A DNA stretch of 18,984 nucleotides from Desulfuromonadales bacterium. Lineage in GTDB: Bacteria; Desulfobacterota; Desulfuromonadia; Desulfuromonadales; UBA2294. Under the pieces are notes generated by a model that was not told the origin of the DNA, did no database searches, and saw only the letters and a program-made list of their open reading frames with translations. Numbering within the stretch: position 1 is the stretch's first letter; each line of letters starts with the position of its first letter. Location of the stretch: positions 1 to 18,984 of the forward strand of contig JACUTX010000030.1 in assembly GCA_014859615.1 (NCBI GenBank). Reading direction: 5' to 3'. Below are positions 7,296 through 15,473 of this stretch, piece after piece. Made by a program: the position numbers and the translations under genes.

Positions 7296-8030
7296 TTAAC
7301 CATGCACGATCTCCATCTTTGCCGGAACTCGCCCAGTCTCTTCTTTATGCAGATAAAGCCTGGTATCTCCAGTCTGCAGAGTTAGAATCAAGGGGAGGTG
7401 TCGGGAGGCTTTACGACTGAGCAAGGAGTAGTCGATCTGGGCATTGAGAACTTTTAAATCCCGATCAATGTAGGCCCGGTCACGGCCAAAAAGAGGGAGT
7501 TGTGCCGGGTAAGTCCCCCGAAAGAAAGGGCGCCTGATCCTCGTTATTCCGCGATTTAAATTCAGATTTCCGGCCCCCCACCAGAAATCGGAGAAATCGC
7601 CAAGAAGCAACACAGGACAGGAGAGTCGGTTGCTGCCGAGAAGATCCGGCCCAAGCAGGGTTAATATCTGTCTCCGACGTTTTTCCGGAGAGGTATTCAG
7701 GGAAACATTAAACAGGTGGAGTCGTTTCCCCTGGTAATCAAGATCAGCCCGCTGACATCGGCCACCATCGCCCAGATCATGATTACAAACAGCTTTAATC
7801 GGATAGTATGAGAGGAGAGCATTGGCTGATGCTTCCGGTACACCGTGGGGATGCATTCCAAGCTTATCGGCGAGTCGATCGAGATCACCCGCCCTTACAT
7901 CCAGATCCTGCAGGGCGACGATGTCCGGTGCGCACTTCCCGATCACCTCGGCAATACGCTCCGGCTGACGCAGGCCATCCGAGCCGGTGCAATTTGTAAC
8001 ATTATAAGTCATTATGCGGATGCTGATCAT
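7296..8030 (-). CDS. Endonuclease/exonuclease/phosphatase-fold protein with degenerate active site
   Basis: The 244-residue protein follows the EEP (DNase I-like) layout: MTYNV at 7-11, PERIAEVI at 23-30, DIVALQDLD at 36-44, a central strand ending NVSL at 108-111, PVLLLGDFS at 139-147 and RHLPL at 210-214. Active members carry LQE, N-x-H-L, GDFN and SDHLPL. Here the Glu is Asp42, the His is Ser110, the Asn is Ser147, and the Asp before the final His is Arg210. A DHV-type motif is DRAYI (Arg185 in place of His). Asn10, Asp145 and His211 are kept. Catalysis is therefore doubtful; a binding or structural role is possible. There is no signal peptide. The ATG at 8030 has a GGGAGAAG-type ribosome-binding site. 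It lies between the cyclophilin gene and nth, all closely spaced. The fold is confident; function is not known. Confidence 0.8.
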   Translation of the reverse strand: MISIRIMTYNVTNCTGSDGLRQPERIAEVIGKCAPDIVALQDLDVRAGDLDRLADKLGMHPHGVPEASANALLSYYPIKAVCNHDLGDGGRCQRADLDYQGKRLHLFNVSLNTSPEKRRRQILTLLGPDLLGSNRLSCPVLLLGDFSDFWWGAGNLNLNRGITRIRRPFFRGTYPAQLPLFGRDRAYIDRDLKVLNAQIDYSLLSRKASRHLPLILTLQTGDTRLYLHKEETGRVPAKMEIVHG

Positions 8031-8064
8031 CCGCTTCTCCCTTGGCTTCGCAATTAATAGCTAT

Positions 8065-8622
8065 TTATGGCTTACCCCGGACAATTCGCTTAACCAAAAT
8101 TTCACTCTCCGGCAGATTAACAAAAAGAGCGTTTTTCCGAACCGTTTTTGTGGCAGCGATGTTATCCACCACATCCATACCGGCAATCACTTTTCCAAAA
8201 ACCGCGTAACCGTAATCACGAACCTTGTGGTCGAGCATCCGGTTATCAACATGATTAATAAAAAATTCACTCGTAGCACTATCGACGACACCGGTGCGGG
8301 CCATCGCGATCGTCCCACGCAGATTTTTCAATCCGTTATCCGCTTCATTTTTGATCGGCGCACGCCCGGTTTTTTTCTTAAGATCCGTTGTAAAACCACC
8401 CCCCTGTATCATAAAATTTGGAATCACCCGATGAAAGACCGTCTGGTTGTAAAACCCTTCATCAATGTAGCCAAGAAAGTTGGCAACGGTGATCGGGGCC
8501 TTCTCATCATCAAGTTGCAGAGTGATATTGCCGCGGCTTGTCTCCAATGTGACATATTCAACAGCAAAAACAACAGGGGTAAAGAGTATATATATAAACA
8601 GCATTAATCCGATGGAACGCAT
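8065..8622 (-). CDS. ppiA: Secreted cyclophilin-type peptidyl-prolyl cis-trans isomerase
   Basis: Catalyses proline isomerisation, assisting protein folding in the periplasm. The 185-residue product starts with a signal peptide (hydrophobic residues 5-18, likely cut after VFA at residue 20). The cyclophilin core follows: FHRVIPNFMIQGGG at 63-76, including the conserved Arg65, Phe70 and Gln73, then KNEADNG, TSEFFIN and YAVFGKV. It closely resembles the bacterial PpiA type. The ATG at 8622 is chosen over a TTG two codons upstream because GAGGAG lies 8 nt before it. It sits 16 bp downstream of gpsA and 34 bp upstream of the EEP-fold gene. Nothing in the protein looks unusual. The symbol is by resemblance to E. 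coli PpiA. Confidence 0.93.
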   Translation of the reverse strand: MRSIGLMLFIYILFTPVVFAVEYVTLETSRGNITLQLDDEKAPITVANFLGYIDEGFYNQTVFHRVIPNFMIQGGGFTTDLKKKTGRAPIKNEADNGLKNLRGTIAMARTGVVDSATSEFFINHVDNRMLDHKVRDYGYAVFGKVIAGMDVVDNIAATKTVRKNALFVNLPESEILVKRIVRGKP

Positions 8623-8638
8623 GGTCAAAGCTCCTCTC

Positions 8639-9640
8639 TTATTCTTCCTGTTTCAGGTCTCTTAACATCAGTTCACTGACAGCCTGCCGGGCATCCTTAT
8701 TTTCATAAAGCAGACCGTACATCTGGTCAATAATCGGTGTCTCGACACCAAGTTTTCGCGCCAGCTGATAAGCAGACAATGTTGTTTTGACCCCTTCAGC
8801 AACCATATTCATATCGCCGAGAATATCATCCAGCTTTTGCCCATGACCGAGCGCGATCCCGACGGTTCGATTACGCGACAAATCACCTGTACAGGTCAAG
8901 ACAAGATCACCCATCCCGGCAAGACCTGAGAAAGTCGAGGCGTCCGCCCCCAACGACACACCGATACGTGAGATTTCCGCCAAACCTCTGGTAATCAGGG
9001 CGGCACGGGTGTTATGACCAAAACCGAGTCCATCCGAGACACCGGCAGCCAGAGCGATAACATTCTTCAAAGCTCCGCCGACCTCAACCCCGGGCACATC
9101 GTTATTTGTGTAGACCCGAAACTTGTCGGTGCTGAAAATCTGTTGCACCCGACTGAGAACATCTGAATCACAAGCGGCAACCGCAACTGCTGTTGGCAGC
9201 CTTTCAAAAACTTCCCGTGCAAATGAGGGGCCCGACAGATAAGAGACCCTCGCTGCAACCTGAGCCGGCAACAGATCCGCAAAAATTTCTGACATAATTT
9301 TCAGGGTCCCGTTTTCGATCCCCTTTGAGGCAGAAACCAGTAAGGTCTCAGGATGGATCAGCCCGGCGACATCAGCCAGAATCCGTCGCAGGACTTGAGA
9401 CGGAGGGACAAAAAGCAGTAACTCTTTATTTTGCACTGCCTCAGTCAGATTATTGGTAAAAGTCAGATTTTCTGATAGCTTGGCGCCAGCGAGATAAAGA
9501 TCATTCTCCCGACTGACTCGCATCCTCTCGACCAGGTCAGCTTCATAAGCCCAAAGTGTGACAAAGTAACCTTTACTGGCCAACAGATCCGCCAGAGTCG
9601 TCCCCCAACTGCCAGCTCCAATGACACCAATCTGTTTCAT
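8639..9640 (-). CDS. gpsA: NAD(P)-dependent glycerol-3-phosphate dehydrogenase
   Basis: Reduces dihydroxyacetone phosphate to sn-glycerol 3-phosphate, the backbone for phospholipid synthesis, in the cytoplasm. The 333-residue protein has the N-terminal Rossmann motif GVIGAGSWGTTLA (5-17), SASKG (103-107), SGPSFA (136-141), the catalytic lysine region GGALKNVIALAAG with Lys192 (188-200) and the substrate-binding RNRTVG (256-261). Length is normal. The ATG has GAGGG upstream. It lies 49 bp after the TPR gene and is followed closely by the cyclophilin gene. Placement just after the gyrA-TPR pair is an arrangement I recall from Geobacter relatives, but this was not checked. Confidence 0.97.
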   Translation of the reverse strand: MKQIGVIGAGSWGTTLADLLASKGYFVTLWAYEADLVERMRVSRENDLYLAGAKLSENLTFTNNLTEAVQNKELLLFVPPSQVLRRILADVAGLIHPETLLVSASKGIENGTLKIMSEIFADLLPAQVAARVSYLSGPSFAREVFERLPTAVAVAACDSDVLSRVQQIFSTDKFRVYTNNDVPGVEVGGALKNVIALAAGVSDGLGFGHNTRAALITRGLAEISRIGVSLGADASTFSGLAGMGDLVLTCTGDLSRNRTVGIALGHGQKLDDILGDMNMVAEGVKTTLSAYQLARKLGVETPIIDQMYGLLYENKDARQAVSELMLRDLKQEE

Positions 9641-9689
9641 CTCTAAACCCTCATTCCCAAAAAAGGGGTCAACAAAAAGATCTATTTAT

Positions 9690-10574
9690 TCAAATTGCCC
9701 GTTTCTTATTTTTAATCCGTTCCTCAACCTGACTCTTTTTGCGTTCAAGAGCTTCTGGATTCGGATAAATATTATCGAGTTCAACCAGAATCTTCAGTGA
9801 CTCCATCAACCTTTCCTGCTCTTCAAGAACCGCCGCGAGGGAGAAGCGTGCCTCTGTCGCAAACTGATCCTCCGGCAGATCCTTGATCACCTGTCGAAAC
9901 ACCTCTTCGGCCGCCAAAAGATCTCCTTCCAGAGAATAAGCGACGCCAATCCGGTAACGAACCTCCGTGACATATCCGCTCTTCGGCCAGGCTTTTAATA
10001 AATTTTCAAACTCTATACGTGCTTGCTCAAAATTATTGACCCGGAAATAACAGTCAGCCAGTTCATACAGAAAACGGTCTGCCGGTTCACGTTCACGATC
10101 GACAAGCTTCTGATAGAGAGCAGCCGCCCGTCCGTAATCACGCAGGCGGTTTTTATAGATGTCTGCTTCCTGTTCCAGGGCTGAAAGCACATACGGTGAA
10201 TCCGGGTAATCTTTTTCCAGACGCAAAAAAGAGAGGAGTGCATCGTGGTACTGATTGATAAACAGATTCTGAACTTCTCCAGACCGATAGAGGGCTTTAG
10301 CGGCCAATTCAAAATTCGGGTGCTTTTCATAAATCCGGCGATACAATTCAATTGCACCGTTATACTCCCCTTCCAGAATCAAAGCCTCGGCACGATTGAA
10401 AGTGCCAGATAAACGTTGATCGAGTGTTGCATAATAATACCAGACAGTTCCGACCAGTATCAGTAGACAGAGAGGGATGAAGATAACCGAAAGCCGGTAG
10501 AGAGGTGATTTAATTCTCTTCCGTCTCAGTTCCTCCTGAAGTATCTGCTTCTTCATTCTCTCTATCTGCCGCAT
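9690..10574 (-). CDS. Membrane-anchored tetratricopeptide-repeat protein
   Basis: This is a 294-residue protein of unknown role. A strongly basic cytoplasmic N terminus precedes one membrane helix (VIFIPLCLLILVGTVWYYYA in the segment just after SPLYRLS), and the rest should face the periplasm. About six TPR-like helical pairs of 34-40 residues follow, with repeated patterns such as GEYNGAIELYRRIYEKHP, RDYGRAAALYQKLV, NNFEQARIEFENLLKAWP and GDLLAAEEVFRQVIKDLP. The C terminus is lysine-rich. Such proteins are usually scaffolds in envelope complexes. The ATG at 10574 is preferred for its AAGGA 8 nt upstream; ATGs at 10583 and 10556 are also possible. In every case the gene overlaps the end of gyrA in another frame by at least 47 bp, which suggests coupled translation. 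Confidence 0.85.
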   Translation of the reverse strand: MRQIERMKKQILQEELRRKRIKSPLYRLSVIFIPLCLLILVGTVWYYYATLDQRLSGTFNRAEALILEGEYNGAIELYRRIYEKHPNFELAAKALYRSGEVQNLFINQYHDALLSFLRLEKDYPDSPYVLSALEQEADIYKNRLRDYGRAAALYQKLVDREREPADRFLYELADCYFRVNNFEQARIEFENLLKAWPKSGYVTEVRYRIGVAYSLEGDLLAAEEVFRQVIKDLPEDQFATEARFSLAAVLEEQERLMESLKILVELDNIYPNPEALERKKSQVEERIKNKKRAI

Positions 10575-13011
10575 CGTCTTCATCCTTTTCAGCTAGTTTG
10601 GCTACCGCAACGATTCTTTCATTCCCTTCGAGGACCATTAATCTGACCCCCATCGTATTACGGCCGATCACCGACAACTTGCCGACCGGCGTTCTGAGAA
10701 CCTTGCCGCGATCGGTGATAAACATCAAATCAGAATCTTCATCGACCAGTTTGACATCGATCACCTGACCATTACGCACCCCGGTCTTTATGGTGATGAT
10801 CCCCTTGCCGCCTCGACTCTGAACCCGGTATTCATCGAGACTCGTCCGCTTGCCATAACCGTTTTCAGTCACAGAGACCAGAGTTGCAGAAGTCGCCTTA
10901 GAGACCACTTCCATACCGATCATAACATCATCAGGGGCCAGCATCATACCACGAACACCCCGTGTTGTCCGACCCATTGGCCTGGCGTTCTCTTCCGGAA
11001 AACGGATCGATTTTCCGCTGTGGCTGGCAAGAATAATATCCATACTTCCGTCAGTGAGACGGGCAGAGATAAGGCTGTCATCATCATCAATAGTCAAGGC
11101 GATAATTCCACCCTGACGTGGGTTGGAATAAGCCATAAGATCGGTCTTCTTGACCGTTCCCTTGCGCGTCGCAGTGATAATGAATCGCCCTTCTTCAAAC
11201 CCCTTGACCGGGAGTATGGTCATGACTCTTTCGTCCTCCTGAAGATTCAGCAGGTTGACAATCGCTTTGCCGCGGGCTGCTCGTCCTGCTTGCGGAATTT
11301 CATGCACCTTGAGCCAGTAAACCTTCCCTTTACTTGTGAAAATCAGGATGTAGGAGTGGGTTGAAGCGATAAAAAGACTCTCGACAAAGTCCTCATCCTT
11401 CGTTTTCATTCCGGTCTGCCCTTTTCCGCCACGCCGCTGTGCCCGATATAAAGAGACAGCGTTGCGTTTGACGTAGCCGGAATGTGAAACCGTCACCACC
11501 ATATCCTCTTCGACAATCATATCTTCAAGGGTAAGATCGGCCGACATCCCGATAATTTGCGTCCGGCGTTCATCAGCAAACCGCTCCTTGATCTCTACCA
11601 GCTCCTCTTTGATTATCTTCATAATTTCGTAATCGCTGGCCAAAATCTCTTTCAGTCGGGCAATCTGGGATAAAACCTCACGATACTCATCAATAATCTT
11701 GTCGCGTTCCAGACCCGTCAAACGGTGCAGACGCATATCAAGGATAGCCTGCGCCTGGATTTCTGAGAGCCCGAAACGGGCGACCAATTTTTCTTTTGCT
11801 TCAGCTGAGTTCGCGCTCGCCTTGATTGTCTGGATCACCTCATCTAGATTTTCCAGCGCAATCTTCAACCCTTCTAGAATATGTGCCCGTGCCTCGGCTT
11901 TTTTCAGATCAAAAATACAACGCCGGGTAACGATAACTTTACGGTGTTCGACAAAGTAATCAAGAACTTCGCGTAAGGTTAATACCTGGGGTCGGCCATT
12001 GACAATCGCCAGCATTATAATGCCGAAAGATGACTGCATCGGTGTCATCTTGTAGAGCTGATTGATAATAACCTGTGGAATCGCCTCGCGCTTGACCTCA
12101 ACAACGATCCGCATACCGTCACGATCCGACTCGTCGCGTAAATCCGAGATACCGTCAATCTTCTTTTCTTTGACCAGCTCAGCGATCCTCTCGATCAACC
12201 GAGCCTTGTTAACCTGAAAAGGGATCTCGGTAACAACAATACTTTCACGACCGGTGCGGCTGTTTTGCTCAACCATCGCTTTGGCTCGCATCTGAATAAT
12301 TCCGCGACCGGTGCGATACGCCTCTTTAACCCCTTCACGTCCAAGAATAAATCCGGCGGTTGGAAAATCCGGCCCCGGGATGATCTCCACCAGTTCGTCG
12401 AATGTCAGTTTCGGGTTATCAAGGATTGTGATAAGAGCATCAATCACCTCACCCAGATTATGTGGGGGGATTTTGGTCGCCATCCCGACAGCAATCCCCT
12501 CCGAGCCATTGACTAACAGGTTCGGGAACTTGCACGGGAGAACCAGCGGTTCTTCTAGTGATTCATCGTAGTTTGGTCCGAAATCAACAGTCTCCTTGTC
12601 CAGATCAAACAGCAGCTCATGCGCCAGTTTATCCATACGGATCTCGGTATAACGCATTGCGGCGGCTGAGTCACCATCAACCGAACCGAAGTTCCCCTGA
12701 CCGTCAACCAACGGATGACGCAAAGAGAAATCCTGAGCCATCCGTACAATGGTGTCATAAACTGCCGAATCACCGTGCGGATGGTATTTACCGATTACAT
12801 CACCGACGATACGCGCCGATTTTTTATACGGCTTATTCCAGTCATTACTTAACTCGTTCATGGCAAACAGCACTCGCCGATGAACCGGTTTGAGACCATC
12901 ACGGACGTCAGGCAGAGCCCGCCCGACAATAACGCTCATCGCATAATCCATATAGGATTTGCGCATTTCATCTTCTATATTAACGGTAATACGATTCTGT
13001 TCCGAGAGCAT
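10510..13011 (-). CDS. gyrA: DNA gyrase subunit A
   Basis: The A subunit of the type II topoisomerase that introduces negative supercoils; works as A2B2 with GyrB. At 833 residues it is complete. The N-terminal breakage-reunion domain has the active-site Tyr121 in AAMRYTEIR. The quinolone region HPHGDSAVYD carries Ser82 and Asp86 (E. coli 83 and 87), the wild-type, susceptible-like state. The GyrA box QRRGGKG is intact at 525-531 and introduces the C-terminal DNA-wrapping domain. The extreme tail is acidic, rich in Glu and Asp, and is encoded in the region shared with the TPR gene. The ATG at 13011 has GGAGG five bases upstream. It lies 63 bp after gyrB. Confidence 0.98.
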   Translation of the reverse strand: MLSEQNRITVNIEDEMRKSYMDYAMSVIVGRALPDVRDGLKPVHRRVLFAMNELSNDWNKPYKKSARIVGDVIGKYHPHGDSAVYDTIVRMAQDFSLRHPLVDGQGNFGSVDGDSAAAMRYTEIRMDKLAHELLFDLDKETVDFGPNYDESLEEPLVLPCKFPNLLVNGSEGIAVGMATKIPPHNLGEVIDALITILDNPKLTFDELVEIIPGPDFPTAGFILGREGVKEAYRTGRGIIQMRAKAMVEQNSRTGRESIVVTEIPFQVNKARLIERIAELVKEKKIDGISDLRDESDRDGMRIVVEVKREAIPQVIINQLYKMTPMQSSFGIIMLAIVNGRPQVLTLREVLDYFVEHRKVIVTRRCIFDLKKAEARAHILEGLKIALENLDEVIQTIKASANSAEAKEKLVARFGLSEIQAQAILDMRLHRLTGLERDKIIDEYREVLSQIARLKEILASDYEIMKIIKEELVEIKERFADERRTQIIGMSADLTLEDMIVEEDMVVTVSHSGYVKRNAVSLYRAQRRGGKGQTGMKTKDEDFVESLFIASTHSYILIFTSKGKVYWLKVHEIPQAGRAARGKAIVNLLNLQEDERVMTILPVKGFEEGRFIITATRKGTVKKTDLMAYSNPRQGGIIALTIDDDDSLISARLTDGSMDIILASHSGKSIRFPEENARPMGRTTRGVRGMMLAPDDVMIGMEVVSKATSATLVSVTENGYGKRTSLDEYRVQSRGGKGIITIKTGVRNGQVIDVKLVDEDSDLMFITDRGKVLRTPVGKLSVIGRNTMGVRLMVLEGNERIVAVAKLAEKDEDDAADRENEEADTSGGTETEEN

Positions 13012-13047
13012 TTTTCCTCCACAAAGACCGATCAGTCCATTGCTTAT

Positions 13048-13078
13048 TTAATATATCGAGAATTGTTTCGATAATTAA
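13048..13078 (-). other. A/T-rich hairpin at the end of gyrB
   Basis: TTAATATATCGA (13048-13059) can pair with TCGATAATTAA (13068-13078) with one bulged base and an 8-nt loop. The distal arm contains the gyrB stop codon. There is no T-run after it in the direction of transcription, and gyrA follows at once, so it is not a clear terminator. It could affect RNA processing between gyrB and gyrA. The stem is mostly A-T pairs and may be chance. Confidence 0.25.
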
Positions 13079-15462
13079 ACGTCAAGATTCGAAACATTCA
13101 GAGCGTTTTGCTCAATAAAATTGCGGCGCGGTTCAACCTGATCTCCCATAAGAATTGTAAAAATTTCATCAGCAGCGACGGCGTCCTCAATCTTAACCTG
13201 AAGCAGGATCCGCTTTTCCGGATCCATGGTTGTCTCCCACAACTGCTCAGGGTTCATTTCACCCAACCCTTTATAACGCTGAATATATTGCCCTTTTTTG
13301 GCTCGATTCAAAACATAATCGAGAATCTGCTGCCGATTATCGATAACCTGATTCTCCTTCCCCTCTGCCGATATTTTCAACTCTTCGCTTTTACATATAT
13401 CTTCAACCAGCTTATAAGCCTGAAGTAAAAGCTTATATTCATACATTGACAGACTCTCAAGCACTTTCTGATCGATGCGGGAACGGATATTCCCTTTTGT
13501 AAAAAGAATGCGGGGGGGATCATCAAACACTTCAAAGGTTGCATCTCGATCTATTTGACCTAGTTTTTCTGCCAGAGGCCTCAAATCGGTCAGGTCGGCA
13601 AAACCGTTTTGCAGTTTACCCTGGATAAAAATCTCCAGGACCTCCCGTTTAATCCCCTTGTTCAACATCTTGTCCAAATGACCATTATAGTCGATGATAT
13701 TTCGCAGAGTAGGAATAAGTTGTTTTCCACGGATAACCTTGCCACTCTTTGGCGCCTCGACAATAACCCCCTCAACCCCTTCATTGAGAAGATATTCGAG
13801 CAACGCAGGATCATCTTTGAGATAGAGTTCTTTTTTACCCCGTTTTAACTTGTAGAGCGGGGGTTGGGCGATGTAAAGATTGCCACGCTCGACCATCTCT
13901 GGCATCTGACGAAAAAAGAAAGTGAGAAGGAGTGTACGAATGTGTGAACCGTCGACATCTGCGTCAGTCATGATGATAATCCGACTGTAGCGGAGCTTAG
14001 AAATATCAAAATCGTCCTTCCCGATACTGGTGCCAAGAGCTGTAATCAGGGTACGAATTTCATTCGACGTCAGCATCTTGTCAAAACGTGCCTTCTCGAC
14101 ATTGAGAATTTTCCCCTTCAAAGGCAAAATCGCCTGGTAGCGACGATCTCGTCCCTGTTTTGCACTCCCGCCAGCCGAATCGCCCTCGACCAGATATATT
14201 TCACAGAGAGCCGGATCTTTCTCCTGACAGTCAGCCAGTTTTCCTGGCAGAGCCAGACCTTCTAAAGCTCCCTTACGCCGGGTCAGATCACGTGCCTTAC
14301 GCGCTGCCTCACGGGCTCGGGCTGCATCAATCCCTTTTTCCAGAATACGTCTGGCAACCTTTGGATTTTCCTCAAGGTAACTCGCCAGTTTTTCATTCAA
14401 AAGGGTCTCAACGTACCCTTTAATTTCCGAGTTTCCAAGTTTGGTTTTGGTTTGCCCCTCAAATTGAGGATCTGGAACTTTGACGGAAATCACTGCTGCC
14501 ATCCCTTCACGTAAATCATCACCAGAGATAGCTGTTTTAATATTTTTTAAAAGATTGTTTGCCGTTGCATAAGTATTCATGGTCCGGGTCAACGCCGCCT
14601 TAAAACCAATCAGGTGGGTTCCCCCTTCATGTGTATTGATATTGTTGGCAAATGCGAAAATTTTTTCATCATAACCATCGTTATACTGAATGGCGACTTC
14701 TATTTCGACCCCACCTTTAGTTCCGGAGCAAAAAATTGGCTCCGGATGAATCGGAGTTTTAGCTCTATTCAAATATTTAACAAAAGTCTGAATCCCCCCT
14801 TCATAATGAAAATCATGACTTTTATCGGACCGCTCATCAAGTATATGGATTTTAACCCCACCATTTAGAAAAGCGAGTTCTCGCAGACGCTGAGACAAGG
14901 TTTCAAATGAAAAATCGGTTGTTTCAAAAATTTCAGGGTCAGGCCAAAAAAGAATACGTGTGCCGCGGCGTGTGGTTTCACCATCTTCTATTAAGGGAGC
15001 TTTTGGGACTCCTCGTTCGTAACTCTGCCGGTATATCTTGCCATCACGACGAATCTCAAGATCCAGCTGACTCGACAAGGCATTAACAACCGAAACACCG
15101 ACACCATGTAACCCCCCTGATACTTTATAAGAGTCGCTGTCAAATTTGCCACCGGCATGCAGCACAGTCATAACAACCTCTGCCGCCGATTTTTTTTGCC
15201 CCTTATGCATATCAACCGGTATGCCACGACCGTTATCTGTAACTGTAATTGAGTTATCGATGTGAATAATAATTTTTATTTCATTGCAATAACCCGCCAG
15301 CGCCTCATCAATTGAATTATCGACTATTTCGTAAACAAGATGGTGTAACCCCTGAATACCAGTCGAACCGATGTACATTGACGGTCGTTTTCGAACAGCT
15401 GACAACCCTTCTAGAACTTTAATACTATCTGCTTGGTAATTTGATACTGTTTCGTTGGCCAT
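13075..15462 (-). CDS. gyrB: DNA gyrase subunit B
   Basis: The ATPase subunit of gyrase. The 795-residue protein shows the GHKL ATP-binding motifs (EIVDNSIDEA and DNGRGIPVD near the N terminus, GGLHGVGVSVVNALS after them) and the TOPRIM metal-binding site with Glu426 in EGDSAGGSAKQGRD and DADVDGSH starting at Asp500. It ends with the conserved QRYKGLGEMNPEQLWETTMD segment. The length shows that it carries the insertion in the C-terminal half found in E. coli-type GyrB and absent from the 640-residue Bacillus type. The ATG at 15462 is preferred over a GTG two codons upstream because GGAG lies 5 nt before it. It starts 11 bp after recF. Base composition changes within this gene: the 5' end is A+T-rich like recF and the 3' two thirds are more balanced. 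Confidence 0.98.
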   Translation of the reverse strand: MANETVSNYQADSIKVLEGLSAVRKRPSMYIGSTGIQGLHHLVYEIVDNSIDEALAGYCNEIKIIIHIDNSITVTDNGRGIPVDMHKGQKKSAAEVVMTVLHAGGKFDSDSYKVSGGLHGVGVSVVNALSSQLDLEIRRDGKIYRQSYERGVPKAPLIEDGETTRRGTRILFWPDPEIFETTDFSFETLSQRLRELAFLNGGVKIHILDERSDKSHDFHYEGGIQTFVKYLNRAKTPIHPEPIFCSGTKGGVEIEVAIQYNDGYDEKIFAFANNINTHEGGTHLIGFKAALTRTMNTYATANNLLKNIKTAISGDDLREGMAAVISVKVPDPQFEGQTKTKLGNSEIKGYVETLLNEKLASYLEENPKVARRILEKGIDAARAREAARKARDLTRRKGALEGLALPGKLADCQEKDPALCEIYLVEGDSAGGSAKQGRDRRYQAILPLKGKILNVEKARFDKMLTSNEIRTLITALGTSIGKDDFDISKLRYSRIIIMTDADVDGSHIRTLLLTFFFRQMPEMVERGNLYIAQPPLYKLKRGKKELYLKDDPALLEYLLNEGVEGVIVEAPKSGKVIRGKQLIPTLRNIIDYNGHLDKMLNKGIKREVLEIFIQGKLQNGFADLTDLRPLAEKLGQIDRDATFEVFDDPPRILFTKGNIRSRIDQKVLESLSMYEYKLLLQAYKLVEDICKSEELKISAEGKENQVIDNRQQILDYVLNRAKKGQYIQRYKGLGEMNPEQLWETTMDPEKRILLQVKIEDAVAADEIFTILMGDQVEPRRNFIEQNALNVSNLDV

Positions 15463-15473
15463 AGCCACTCCGT

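Noticed and set aside
8243..8251. TTATCAACA inside the cyclophilin gene, identical to the proposed origin boxes
   Set aside because: It is a single copy in coding sequence with no trio or A/T stretch beside it. It shows that this 9-mer does occur by chance and is a reason for caution about single boxes.
12740..12775. Quinolone-resistance changes in GyrA
   Set aside because: The segment keeps Ser82 and Asp86, the usual susceptible residues, and the rest of the region matches the standard motif.
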